A stretch of 13,499 nucleotides of DNA from Planctomycetota bacterium (GCA_021777685.1 JAJYDH010000121.1:1-13499); one strand, 5' to 3'. Numbered from the stretch's first letter, positions 6,129 through 13,421 are shown. The notes: generated from the letters alone by a model not told the origin. Program-made: numbers and translations.

Positions 6129-6511
6129 TCGTCCGGCGGCCCCGCCAGCCTCTCGTTGAACCGGATGCGGTTCCCGAACGGGTCGATGACCTCGACGGAC
6201 CGGGAGCCGTAGAACGTGGTTTCGATCCCGGGCCGCATGTGCGTGTACCCCTTCGAGGTGATCTCCCGGTGGAACTCCTCGATCCCCGCCATCCAGACGA
6301 AGACGGTCGAGCCGGGGCAGCAGTCGCCGTGGTGCCCCGTCAGGTGAAAGAGAAGGTCGCCCCGGGACACCTGCATGTAGACGGGCGAGCCCTCGTCGAA
6401 CCGGTGCTCCCAGTCGACGGCGAATCCGAGGAAGTCGACGTAGAACTCCCTCGCCCTGACCGGGTCGAAGATCCGGAGCAGGGGGATGGTCTGGAGGAAC
6501 GAGGGGGCCAT
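6077..6511 (-). CDS. VOC superfamily, bleomycin-resistance-like protein
   Basis: A 144-residue vicinal-oxygen-chelate protein. It shows two beta-alpha-beta-beta-beta repeats: IPLLRIFDPVRAREFYVDFLGF (9-30) and FVWMAGIEEFHREITSKGY (71-89). It ends with the hallmark SVEVIDPFGNRIRFNE (105-120). RGDLLFHLTGHHGD (50-63) resembles the binding strand of bleomycin-sequestering proteins, which act as dimers without a metal; many relatives have unknown roles, so antibiotic resistance is only a possibility. The ATG at 6511 follows GGGAGA with seven bases between. The frame is open upstream to 6673 only through repeat DNA. The family fold ends near residue 122; the remaining 22 residues (glycine/alanine-rich, TGAGAGAARSATAR) are encoded opposite the end of the GT4 gene. 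Its upstream region carries a MITE-like insertion. Confidence 0.88.
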   Translation of the reverse strand: MAPSFLQTIPLLRIFDPVRAREFYVDFLGFAVDWEHRFDEGSPVYMQVSRGDLLFHLTGHHGDCCPGSTVFVWMAGIEEFHREITSKGYTHMRPGIETTFYGSRSVEVIDPFGNRIRFNERLAGPPDDQPTGAGAGAARSATAR

Positions 6512-6551
6512 GCGACGATCTCCCGAGGATGCCATGGTTTCCGGCCGGGCC

Positions 6552-6561
6552 CATCTTACCC
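6552..6561. repeat. Left copy of 10-bp target-site duplication
   Basis: CATCTTACCC directly abuts the left terminal inverted repeat of the element at 6562-6733. The identical ten bases recur at 6734-6743, directly after the right terminal repeat. On the minus strand this sequence reads GGGTAAGATG and supplies the TAAGAT (6558 to 6553) that lies about 41 nt before the VOC start codon. Confidence 0.85.
6553..6558 (-). promoter_or_regulatory. Possible -10 box of the VOC gene
   Basis: TAAGAT on the minus strand, 41 nt before the ATG at 6511, matches -10 consensus in four of six bases. The same hexamer forms the better-supported promoter in front of the GT2 gene (6806-6811). No -35 stands at 16-18 nt; the nearest similar hexamer, TTGCGG (6584 to 6579), is 20 nt upstream and lies within the inserted element. 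Confidence 0.3.
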
Positions 6562-6733
6562 CAATACCGTTGAATGAGCCGCAAAGTCTGAATTGCCTAT
6601 GACTTCTGGCCCCCTCTCCCCTTGTGGGAGAGGGTTGGGGTGAGGGGTTCTTGGCTTCGTCCACGGTCCTCAAGGGGAGAGGGAGTCAGAAAGACCGCCC
6701 TCGACGTCGTTTATGGCTCGTTCAACGGTATTG
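6562..6733. mobile_element. 172-bp MITE-like element with 19-bp terminal inverted repeats
   Basis: The ends are CAATACCGTTGAATGAGCC (6562-6580) and, inverted, CAATACCGTTGAACGAGCC (6733 to 6715), matching at 18 of 19 bases. It is bracketed by the perfect direct repeat CATCTTACCC (6552-6561 and 6734-6743), as left by a transposase that duplicates ten bases. Internally each half has a divergent spacer of about 23 nt and then a TTCTGGCCCCCTCTCCCC-type segment. The left half holds a 9-bp hairpin (6612-6620 with 6626-6634) and GGGTTGGGGTGAGGGG. It is too short to code for a transposase, so it must have been moved in trans. The end sequence and 10-bp duplication recall the IS4 family, but that is from memory and unverified. 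Translation of the minus strand gives the SPQPSPTRGEG peptide often mis-annotated as protein. Confidence 0.85.
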
Positions 6734-6743
6734 CATCTTACCC
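6734..6743. repeat. Right copy of 10-bp target-site duplication
   Basis: CATCTTACCC follows immediately on the last base of the right terminal repeat and is identical to 6552-6561. Removing the element and one copy would rejoin GGGCCCATCTTACCCGGCCG, which puts the VOC gene's -10-like TAAGAT next to its presumed original upstream sequence (6744 onward). Confidence 0.85.
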
Positions 6744-6782
6744 GGCCGCCGGGCGTGACGCGAAGCTCGGCGAGGTGCCCGG

Positions 6783-6811
6783 TTGCGGTCCCGTGTCGGG
6801 AGGGCTAAGAT
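6783..6811 (+). promoter_or_regulatory. Candidate promoter of the GT2/GT-C cluster
   Basis: TTGCGG (6783-6788), a 17-nt spacer, and TAAGAT (6806-6811) form a plausible sigma70-type promoter, with start near 6818 and only about a dozen leader bases before the GTG at 6830. It lies after the MITE-like element, in unique sequence. If the GTG at 6869 is the true start, the leader is about 50 nt. Confidence 0.45.
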
Positions 6812-6829
6812 GGCGTCTCCAGAGAGTTT

Positions 6830-7669
6830 GTGCCCGCTTCGACTCCACATCCCTCGGGACGACCCGGCGTGGTCAACGGCAAACGCGTGATGGTGGTCCT
6901 GCCCGCCTACAACGCCGCGAAGACGCTGGAACGGACGATCTCCGAGATCCCGCCGGGCGTCGTCGACGACCTCCTGCTGGTGGACGACGCCTCGAAGGAC
7001 GACACCGTCTCGCTCGCCGGTCGGCTGGGGATCGCCTGCGTGGTGCATCCCAAAAACCGCGGCTACGGCGGGAACCAGAAGACCTGCTACACCGAGGCCC
7101 TCAGGCGGGGGGCCGACATCGTCGTCATGCTCCACCCCGACTACCAGTATTCGCCCCGCCTCATCGGCGCGATGGCCTGGCTGGTGGCCTCGGGCGAGTT
7201 CGACGTCATCCTCGGCTCCCGGCTCCTGGGCACCGGCGCGTTGAAGGGCGGCATGCCGTTCTATAAATATGTCGCCAACCGCTTCCTGACCGCGTTCGAG
7301 AACGTCATGCTCGGCGAACGGCTCTCCGAGTACCACACCGGCTACCGGGCGTTCGCCCGCGAGGTACTCGAACGCCTGCCGCTGGCGGAGGGCTCCGACG
7401 ACTTCGTCTTCGACAACCAGATGCTGGCGCAGGCGGTCGCCTTCGGCTACCGGATCGGCGAGATCTCGTGCCCGACCCGGTACTTCGCCGAGGCGTCCTC
7501 GATCAACTTCCGCCGCTCGGTCGTCTACGGCTTCGGCGTGCTGGCGACCGCCCTCAAGTTCCGTCTCCATCGCTGGGGGCTCCGCCGCGACCGCCTCTTC
7601 GACCCCTCGGGCCGGCGCCTGGACGTCTCCGCGCCCGCTTCACCCGACCCCGTCACCATCCCCGGCTAG
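6830..7669 (+). CDS. GT2-family glycosyltransferase, polyprenyl-phosphate sugar synthase-like
   Basis: A 279-residue GT-A fold enzyme of family 2, cytoplasmic and without membrane helices. The nucleotide-binding VVLPAYNAAKTL (22-33) is followed by LLLVDDASKDDT (48-59) and NRGYGGNQKTCYTEAL (76-91). The metal site is the variant MLHPDYQYSP (100-109) with D104. SEYHTGYRAF (166-175) and the DDFVFDNQML block (190-199) are typical of the subgroup related to dolichyl-phosphate mannose/glucose synthases. Such enzymes load a sugar from an NDP donor onto a polyprenyl phosphate, which suits the GT-C membrane enzymes next to it. Start options are the GTG at 6830 (with GAGAG before it) or the GTG at 6869, 13 codons later; homology begins after both. 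The GT-C gene starts 12 nt after its stop, indicating one transcript. Confidence 0.88.
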   Translation: MPASTPHPSGRPGVVNGKRVMVVLPAYNAAKTLERTISEIPPGVVDDLLLVDDASKDDTVSLAGRLGIACVVHPKNRGYGGNQKTCYTEALRRGADIVVMLHPDYQYSPRLIGAMAWLVASGEFDVILGSRLLGTGALKGGMPFYKYVANRFLTAFENVMLGERLSEYHTGYRAFAREVLERLPLAEGSDDFVFDNQMLAQAVAFGYRIGEISCPTRYFAEASSINFRRSVVYGFGVLATALKFRLHRWGLRRDRLFDPSGRRLDVSAPASPDPVTIPG

Positions 7670-7681
7670 CCTGGTCCCCGC

Positions 7682-9226
7682 ATGACCGAGACCGTCGCGA
7701 TCAAGCCGACCCCGCCCCGGACGTTCGCGGGGATCGTCGAGACCCTGTCCCTCGCCCTGATCGTCGGCGTCGGCCTGGCGGCGTGGGGGGTGGGGATCGT
7801 CACGCGCGGGTACGACTACGACGAGGTCCTCCGGGCCCATTCGACCTGGCTCACGACCCGGGGGCTCCGGCCCTATTCCGACTTCTTCGAGGTCCACCCG
7901 CCCTATTTCGTCCTGCTCTCGCCCGTGTTCCGGGCCTTCCCCGACCCGGTCGCCGCGCTGGTGGCCCTCCGGGTGGTGGCCGGGGTCGGCAACCTGATCT
8001 TCCTGGGGGGGCTGGTCGCGCTGGCGTCGAGGAGCCTCCCGCCCGGGGCCGGCCGTCGGTGGGCGTGGCTCGGGGTGGGCGTCGTCGCGTTCAGCCCGTT
8101 CATCCTCGACTACCTGGCCGAGTTCCGGGTCGACGGCTGGGGCTATGCCGCGATCGCCTGGGGCACCGTGCTTTTCGGCCGTCGGCCTCGGGGCATCTAT
8201 CGAGGGGTCGAATTCGGCCTGCTGACCGGGCTCGCCTCGGCGCTGCTCGCCCCCAAGATGGTGCTCCTGCCGCCGATGATCGTGCTGGTCGACCTGGTCG
8301 CTCGGTCCGGGTCCTGGCGCGGGTTCTTCCGCGACGGCCTGGCCTACGCGGGCGGGGTCGGTCTCGCGGCGGGATTGTTCTTCCTCTACCTCCTGGCGAA
8401 CGGGATCGAGACCGGCCGGATCTTGCTCCTGCTCGGGCGATACCACGCGGTGAGCAACGCCCACGCGAGCTTCCGGTATGGCCTGCTCGGCCAGGTCTTG
8501 ATGCTCCGCGTCCTGCTGATCCCGATCCTCGCCGGAGCGGCGGCCTGGGCCATCGGGTGCCTCCGCCGTCGGGATCTGACCGGCCCGTTCGAGCCGGCGC
8601 TGGCCCTCTGGCTGGCGGCGCAGATGCTGCTGGTCGCCTATCCGTACAAGCAGTATTACGCCCCGTGGTTCCTGTTCGCCTCGGCGTTCGTGCCGTCGCT
8701 GGGATTGGTGTTCAACTGCCTGCGCGAGGGCCGGTCGCTCGTCTATGTCCTGGCCTGCGCGGCCACGGTTTACGGCTGTTACCCGATCGCCCGGTTCTGG
8801 GCGAGGACGGATATCGCCCGGTCCGAGAACCACCTGATCCGCTGGATGGACCGGGTGGCCCGGCCCGAGGACCGCGTGGTCGGGTCGCCGCCGTATCACC
8901 CGATCGACCGGCTCGACACGTTCTTCCTGTCGTTCAACACGTCGGACCCGAAGGGGTTCGACTCGGAGCGGATCTTCGCCGAGCTGCCGGGGCTCCGGGA
9001 ATTCGTGACCGCCGAGCGTTACCGGGCCGAGCTTGCGGCGAACCCGCCGGCCTTCGTGGTCCTGCACAGCCCGGTGTTCGAGGTGACCCACCCGGCGACG
9101 CAGAAGGCGGCCCTGGAGGCGTTCATCCTCCGCAAGGGCTACCGGATCGCGAGGGTCGGCGTCGTCACGCTGGCGATCCGGCCCGATCGATATGAGGAGG
9201 CCAGGCGGCTCGGCGAGGCGGAATGA
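7682..9226 (+). CDS. GT-C membrane glycosyltransferase (PMT/ArnT-like)
   Basis: A 514-residue integral membrane protein. One helix at 22-40 leads to an extracytoplasmic loop with TRGYDYDEVLRAH (41-53), the place where GT39/GT83 enzymes carry the catalytic acid, followed by PYSDFFEVHPPYFVLL (64-79). Roughly nine or ten further hydrophobic segments follow (about 90-115, 128-144, 153-166, 177-206, 222-239, 268-293, 305-320, 327-346, 353-370), then a soluble C-terminal part of about 140 residues. YPYKQYYAPWF at 320-330 resembles the late conserved loop of this superfamily. The acid motif is YDYDE rather than the classic DD pair. Such enzymes use polyprenyl-phosphate sugars. No clear Shine-Dalgarno precedes the ATG at 7682; with a 12-nt gap it probably depends on coupling to the GT2 gene. 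The acceptor is unknown. Confidence 0.82.
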   Translation: MTETVAIKPTPPRTFAGIVETLSLALIVGVGLAAWGVGIVTRGYDYDEVLRAHSTWLTTRGLRPYSDFFEVHPPYFVLLSPVFRAFPDPVAALVALRVVAGVGNLIFLGGLVALASRSLPPGAGRRWAWLGVGVVAFSPFILDYLAEFRVDGWGYAAIAWGTVLFGRRPRGIYRGVEFGLLTGLASALLAPKMVLLPPMIVLVDLVARSGSWRGFFRDGLAYAGGVGLAAGLFFLYLLANGIETGRILLLLGRYHAVSNAHASFRYGLLGQVLMLRVLLIPILAGAAAWAIGCLRRRDLTGPFEPALALWLAAQMLLVAYPYKQYYAPWFLFASAFVPSLGLVFNCLREGRSLVYVLACAATVYGCYPIARFWARTDIARSENHLIRWMDRVARPEDRVVGSPPYHPIDRLDTFFLSFNTSDPKGFDSERIFAELPGLREFVTAERYRAELAANPPAFVVLHSPVFEVTHPATQKAALEAFILRKGYRIARVGVVTLAIRPDRYEEARRLGEAE

Positions 9227-9465
9227 GGGGCCTCGCCATCGGGGGCGGGAGATGGAATAATCCAGGCCACGACCGGCGAGGCGAGTCCTTTTCTGGCCCC
9301 CTCTCCCGCTGGGAGAGGGTTGGGGTGAGGGGCGTCGCCGGACGAGTGGGCTTCGAACCGGACCACTTTCCGACCCGCTATCGATGCGACGCCCCTCACC
9401 CCCGGCCCCTCTCCCAGGGGGAGAGGGGAGGCAGAAAGACGGCGGGAAGTGGCGGAGGGCGGCCG
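9227..9465. other. Gap of 239 nt holding a palindromic repeat
   Basis: The stretch between the first GT-C gene and the likely start of the YfhO-like gene contains the inverted-repeat element at 9287-9437 and the ribosome site GGAGGG at 9454-9459. The reading frame of the downstream gene stays open across it back to an ATG at 9223 that overlaps the upstream stop as ATGA. The encoded peptide is rich in G, R and P and shows the PLSRWERVGVRG and PHPRPLSQGERGG strings that such repeats give in any genome. I therefore treat it as non-coding, though translation cannot be excluded. Confidence 0.6.
9287..9437. repeat. Large palindromic repeat, inverted CCCTCTCCC modules
   Basis: Two arms of about 50 nt in inverted orientation enclose 47 nt. 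The innermost 17 bases of each arm pair perfectly (GGGGTGAGGGGCGTCGC 9322-9338 with its reverse complement 9386-9402). Each arm also has its own hairpin: CCCTCTCCC 9299-9307 with 9311-9319 (loop GCT), and CCCCTCTCCC 9406-9415 with 9419-9428 (loop AGG). Outward lie CCTTTTCTGG and GCAGAAAGA. The arms share the hairpin and CAGAA module of the elements at 1-76 and 6562-6733, but the 19-bp terminal repeat is absent and no flanking duplication was found. It is therefore a relative or a decayed copy. Confidence 0.8.
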
Positions 9466-11838
9466 TTGACGCGAGATCCCGAGCCGGCAACCTCATCCTT
9501 CCGGGCCCGAGCCGCGACGTTTGCCCTGCTGCTGGCGGGCCTCGTGGGGGGCCAGGTCTGGCTTTACGGGCCGAGCCTGGCCGGCCGGGCCCTGCTGACG
9601 CCGACCGACCTGCTGGTCGCGCCCGGCGAGTTGAACGTGGTCGGCCCGCCGAGGGTCGCGACGCCCCAGCACGTCATGATGGACCCGGTCCAGGTGTTCG
9701 ACCCCTGGCTCGACTTCGCGAGCCGCGAGGTCCGCGCCGGCCGATTGCCCGCCTGGAACCCCTACGCCTATTGCGGGAGCCCGTTCCTGGCCAACATGCA
9801 GTCGGCGGTCTATTCGCCGTTCACGGCCGTCTATTACCTCTGGCCGAGCCCTCGGGCGCTCGCCTGGATTCAATTGATGAAGGCCCTGGTGGCGGGGATC
9901 GGCACGTTCGGCTTCCTCCGGACGATCGGCCTCCGGCCCTGGCCGGCCCTGGTCGGCGGGTGGTGCTTCCCGCTCTGCGGCTACCTGACCGTCTGGCTGA
10001 ACTTCCCGCTGAGCGCGGCGGCGGCCTGGCTCCCGGGCGGGATGTGGGCCGTCGCCGCCTTGCTCCGCCGGCCGAGAGGGTGGGGCGGGCCGAGCCTGGC
10101 GAGCGTGGTCGGGCTGATGCTGGTCTCGGGGCACCTGGAGACGACGGCCCATGTGCTCCTCGGGATGGGGATCTACGGCCTCGGGTCGTGGCTGGCGGAT
10201 CATCGGGGTCGGTTCTGGGAGACCGAGCCGTTGCGGGTCGCGGGTTCGACGACCCTGGGTCTGGCCCTGGGCCTGGCGCTGGGGGCGGCGCAGGTCTGGC
10301 CGACGCTCGAATACGTCGGGTCGAGCCACCGCCTCCAACTCCGCCGACAGGAGGGGTCGGAGCGAGATTACGCGAGCCGGACCCTCCGCTGGGAGGCGCT
10401 CCGCCTGGCCTTCCCCCTGCTGGGAGGCGTCGAGCAGCCCGGCAGCCGCCCTTTGACCCCGACCGGCCTGCATGAGAGCGGCGCGAATGGCTTCGTCGGG
10501 GCGATCTTTCTGTTATTGGTGCCGGTCGCCCTGGCGGCGGGCTGGCGGAGGCCCGAGGTCTGGCTCTGGCTGTTCGTCGCCGCCTGGTTCGCGGCGCCGA
10601 TGTTCCGGATTCCGGGGCTCCGGTGGTGGGATCACGTCCCGCCGTTCCACCTCGCGGCCAACAGCCGGGGGCTCTTGCTGACCGCCTGGGCCGTCCTGGT
10701 CCTGGGCTGCCGGGGGCTCGACGCCCTGGGCGACAGGGCAGGGGGGCGGCCGTGGGGGGTGATGGTCGCCTCGGGCCTGGCGACCGTCGTCTTGCTCGGG
10801 CTGCTGGCGGCCTGGCTCATCCCCGAGGCGTTCCGCCGGTCGGTCCCGCCCTCGACGTGGCCCTGGTTCCGCGATTACCTCGTTCGGTCGACGTTCGTCG
10901 CCGGCCTGGGGCTGGCCGGGCTCCTGGCCTGGCTGCTGATCCCGGCCGCGCGGCGAGCGTCGCCGATCGGGCTGGGTCTGCTGGCCTTCGGCGAGCTGCT
11001 GGCGACGGCGAGCGGGCTCAACCCCCAGGTCGCCCCGGCCACGTTCTATCCCGAGAGCCCGCTCTGCCGGCTCCTGTCCGAGAAGGTCGGCGACGGCCGG
11101 GTCTGCGGCCTCTTCGGGGCGCTCCCGCCCAACCTGGCGATGATGTACGGATTGCGGGACGTCCGGGGGTACGACGCGGTGGACGCCGACCCGTTCGTCG
11201 AGCTGGTCCTGGCGATCCGCGGGCACGTCGGGCCGCCGCACGCGATCACCTGGCAGCTCTCGCGAGGCCCCTCGCCGATCTTCGACCTCCTCGGCGTCCG
11301 CGCCTTCATCACGCCGATCCCCCGGCCCGAGTTCGGCGAGCCCGTCCCGCTGGCCGGCCGGTACGTCTACACGAACCCACGGGCCTTGCCCCGGGCGTTC
11401 ATCCCCCGCCGGGTCGTGATCGCGCCCGATCCGGGCAAGCGGCTGATCCGGCTCGGCGATCCCTCGTTCGACCCCCGCGCCGAGGTCCTTATCGCCGGCT
11501 CGACCACCGACCTGCCCCACGGCGAGATGCGCGGCTCGGCGTCGATCGCGTCCGAACAGTCCGACCGGGTCGAGATCCTGGCCGAATGCCCGGGCCCGGC
11601 CGTCGTCGTCCTGGCCGACTCCTGGGCCGAGGGATGGTCGGTGACGGTGGACGAAAAGCCGGCCGAGGCGCTCCGGGCCGACCATGCGCTCCGAGCGGTT
11701 CAGGTCCCGGCGGGCTCCCACCGGATCGCCTGGAGCTACCGGCCGAGGGCCGTCTACGGGGGGCTGGCCTGTGGCGCCTTCGGGCTGGCGGGCGTCGTCA
11801 TCCTGACGATCGGCGTGGCCCGGGGGACCCGATCGTGA
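9466..11838 (+). CDS. YfhO-like multi-pass membrane protein
   Basis: A 790-residue membrane protein of the YfhO type (GT-C-like superfamily). After a helix at about 16-33 comes an extracytoplasmic region with DPVQVFDPW (73-81) and GRLPAWNPYAYCGSPFLANMQSAVYSP (92-118), the typical YfhO block. About ten more hydrophobic segments follow, then a soluble beta-rich C-terminus ending with the hallmark VVVLADSWAEGWSVTVDEKPAE (around 712-733), VQVPAGSHRIAWSYRP, and one final helix. In Firmicutes, YfhO takes part in lipoteichoic acid glycosylation; planctomycetes have no such polymer, so here it probably glycosylates another envelope component. The TTG at 9466 has GGAGGG six bases upstream and puts the first helix near the N-terminus. 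The alternative ATG at 9223 would add 81 repeat-encoded residues. The stop overlaps the next gene's GTG as GTGA. Confidence 0.82.
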   Translation: MTRDPEPATSSFRARAATFALLLAGLVGGQVWLYGPSLAGRALLTPTDLLVAPGELNVVGPPRVATPQHVMMDPVQVFDPWLDFASREVRAGRLPAWNPYAYCGSPFLANMQSAVYSPFTAVYYLWPSPRALAWIQLMKALVAGIGTFGFLRTIGLRPWPALVGGWCFPLCGYLTVWLNFPLSAAAAWLPGGMWAVAALLRRPRGWGGPSLASVVGLMLVSGHLETTAHVLLGMGIYGLGSWLADHRGRFWETEPLRVAGSTTLGLALGLALGAAQVWPTLEYVGSSHRLQLRRQEGSERDYASRTLRWEALRLAFPLLGGVEQPGSRPLTPTGLHESGANGFVGAIFLLLVPVALAAGWRRPEVWLWLFVAAWFAAPMFRIPGLRWWDHVPPFHLAANSRGLLLTAWAVLVLGCRGLDALGDRAGGRPWGVMVASGLATVVLLGLLAAWLIPEAFRRSVPPSTWPWFRDYLVRSTFVAGLGLAGLLAWLLIPAARRASPIGLGLLAFGELLATASGLNPQVAPATFYPESPLCRLLSEKVGDGRVCGLFGALPPNLAMMYGLRDVRGYDAVDADPFVELVLAIRGHVGPPHAITWQLSRGPSPIFDLLGVRAFITPIPRPEFGEPVPLAGRYVYTNPRALPRAFIPRRVVIAPDPGKRLIRLGDPSFDPRAEVLIAGSTTDLPHGEMRGSASIASEQSDRVEILAECPGPAVVVLADSWAEGWSVTVDEKPAEALRADHALRAVQVPAGSHRIAWSYRPRAVYGGLACGAFGLAGVVILTIGVARGTRS

Positions 11839-13421
11839 AATCTTCCTCCGACCCGAAGCTCTGGGCCGCGCTCGCGTTCGGCCTGCTGGTCGGGCTGGCG
11901 GGCGTCGCCAAGCCGGTCCACATCGACGACACCCTGTATGTCGAGATCGCCAGACGGATCGTGACCCATCCGCTCGACCCTTACGGCGGGGTCGTGAACT
12001 GGCAACAGATCCCCGAGCGGACTTACAACGTCAGCATCAGCCCGCCCTTGCTGAGCTACTGGTTCGCGGCGGTGATGATCGTCGCGGGCGAGAACGTCAC
12101 GCTCCTGCACGTCTCGATGATCCCCTGGCTGCTCCTGGCCTGCTGGGCGCTCTACCGGCTCGGCGATCGGTGGGCGCATGCGGGGCTGACGACGGTCGTG
12201 CTCGTGGTCGGCGGGCCGGCGGTGATGGCGGGGATGAACCTGATGCTCGACGTCCCGCTCCTGGCCTGCCTCTGCGCGAGCGTGGAGTTCCTGGCACGGT
12301 CGGGCGTCCGGCCGCTGCTGGCGGCGTCGGCCTTCGCGGCGATGGCCATCGGGATCAAGTTCGCCGCGCTGGCGATCGTCCCCGTGTTCCTGGTCGCGGC
12401 GCTGACGAGGCGGAGGATCGGCCCGGCCCTGGCGGCGCTCGGGCCGGTCGCGGCGCTGGTGGGCTGGCAGATGCTCAGCCGGTCGATCTACGGGGCCTCG
12501 CAGGTCGATTCGGGGCTGTCGTTCCTGGCGAAGCTCCAGTCGTCGCTCCCCCGCCAGACGCTCGAACGGACGCTCACGATGATGGCGATCCTGGCGACCA
12601 CCTCGCCCCTCTGGGTCGCGATCCCCGCGCGAGGCCGCCGCGCGATCGGCCCCGCGATCCTGGCCGTCGCCGCGACGGCCGCCGCGACCTGGCTCCTCCG
12701 CTCGACCCCGACGAACCGGATGCCGGTCGTCACGCCGATGCTCTTGCTCGCGGTCTTCCTCGGGACGTTCGGCCTCGCGGGCATCGTCCGGCCGGGTCGG
12801 GGATGGCTCCCTGGGTTGTCCGACCCTCGGGCCTGGCTGGCGACCTGGATCGTGAGCGGCGCGGCGGTCGTGATCCTGTTCGGCCCGTTCGTCGCCGTCC
12901 GGAGCTTCCTGCCGATCCATCCGCCGCTGGTCATCTGGCTGCTGGGGGGCCGGGATTCCGCCCATCCCCGGCGGCTGGCGATGGGCCTGACCGTGGCCGC
13001 GACGCTGGCCCTGGGCGCGAGCCTGGCGGCGGTCGACTTCCGCTGGGCGGCGTGCTATCCCGAGGCCGCGAGCCGGATCAGGGCGAGGTTCGCCGGGCCG
13101 GTCGAGTTCGCCGGCCACTGGGGCTGGCAATACTACGCCGACCGCGAGGGGTTCCGCGCGTGGGACGCCCGCCGGGTCGACGTGCCGGCCGGGACGATCG
13201 TGGTCGTCCCGCTCCGCGCGGACAAGCAGTGGATTCACCCGGCCGTCGCGAGGCGATTCCGCCTCGTCGACCAGATCACCGTCCCGCCCGCCCCGCTGGG
13301 CCTGACCACCTGGGACCGCGAGGCCGGCTTCCGGTTCTACGGAGGCGACTTCGGCCAGTTGCCCTGGGGGTTCTCCTCCGGCCCGACCGAGCGGTTCGCG
13401 GTCTACGAGGTCGGGAGGTGA
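11835..13421 (+). CDS. GT-C membrane glycosyltransferase (GT39-like)
   Basis: A 528-residue integral membrane protein. The first helix (about 9-25) is followed by HIDDTLYVEIARRI (29-42), whose D31/D32 pair is the conserved acidic motif of GT39/ArnT-type enzymes that use polyprenyl-phosphate sugars. SPPLLSYWFAA (68-78) and NLMLDVPLLACL (134-145), with an Asp-x-Pro loop, and GIKFAALA (172-179) follow the family order. Roughly ten further hydrophobic segments and a soluble C-terminus of about 150 residues complete it. The GTG at 11835 overlaps the stop of the YfhO-like gene by four bases (GTGA) and has GGGGGA seven bases upstream. The long open frame continuing upstream to 10623 is only a shadow of the YfhO-like gene. 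Compared with the first GT-C protein, it keeps the full DD pair. Sugar and acceptor are unknown. Confidence 0.82.
   Translation: MKSSSDPKLWAALAFGLLVGLAGVAKPVHIDDTLYVEIARRIVTHPLDPYGGVVNWQQIPERTYNVSISPPLLSYWFAAVMIVAGENVTLLHVSMIPWLLLACWALYRLGDRWAHAGLTTVVLVVGGPAVMAGMNLMLDVPLLACLCASVEFLARSGVRPLLAASAFAAMAIGIKFAALAIVPVFLVAALTRRRIGPALAALGPVAALVGWQMLSRSIYGASQVDSGLSFLAKLQSSLPRQTLERTLTMMAILATTSPLWVAIPARGRRAIGPAILAVAATAAATWLLRSTPTNRMPVVTPMLLLAVFLGTFGLAGIVRPGRGWLPGLSDPRAWLATWIVSGAAVVILFGPFVAVRSFLPIHPPLVIWLLGGRDSAHPRRLAMGLTVAATLALGASLAAVDFRWAACYPEAASRIRARFAGPVEFAGHWGWQYYADREGFRAWDARRVDVPAGTIVVVPLRADKQWIHPAVARRFRLVDQITVPPAPLGLTTWDREAGFRFYGGDFGQLPWGFSSGPTERFAVYEVGR

Noticed and set aside
6512..6673. N-terminal extension of the VOC protein (SPQPSPTRGEG)
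   Set aside because: This peptide is the translation of the inserted repeat element. The ATG at 6511 has a good ribosome site and starts the fold.
9339..9385. tRNA-like GGCTTCGAACCGGACCAC string
   Set aside because: It resembles a T-arm only. No cloverleaf, anticodon arm or acceptor stem can be formed around it.
10623..11834. Long open frame continuous with the last GT-C gene
   Set aside because: It overlaps the YfhO-like gene in another frame, and its product is Arg/Gly/Pro-rich without any fold. Homology to GT-C proteins begins only at the GTG at 11835.
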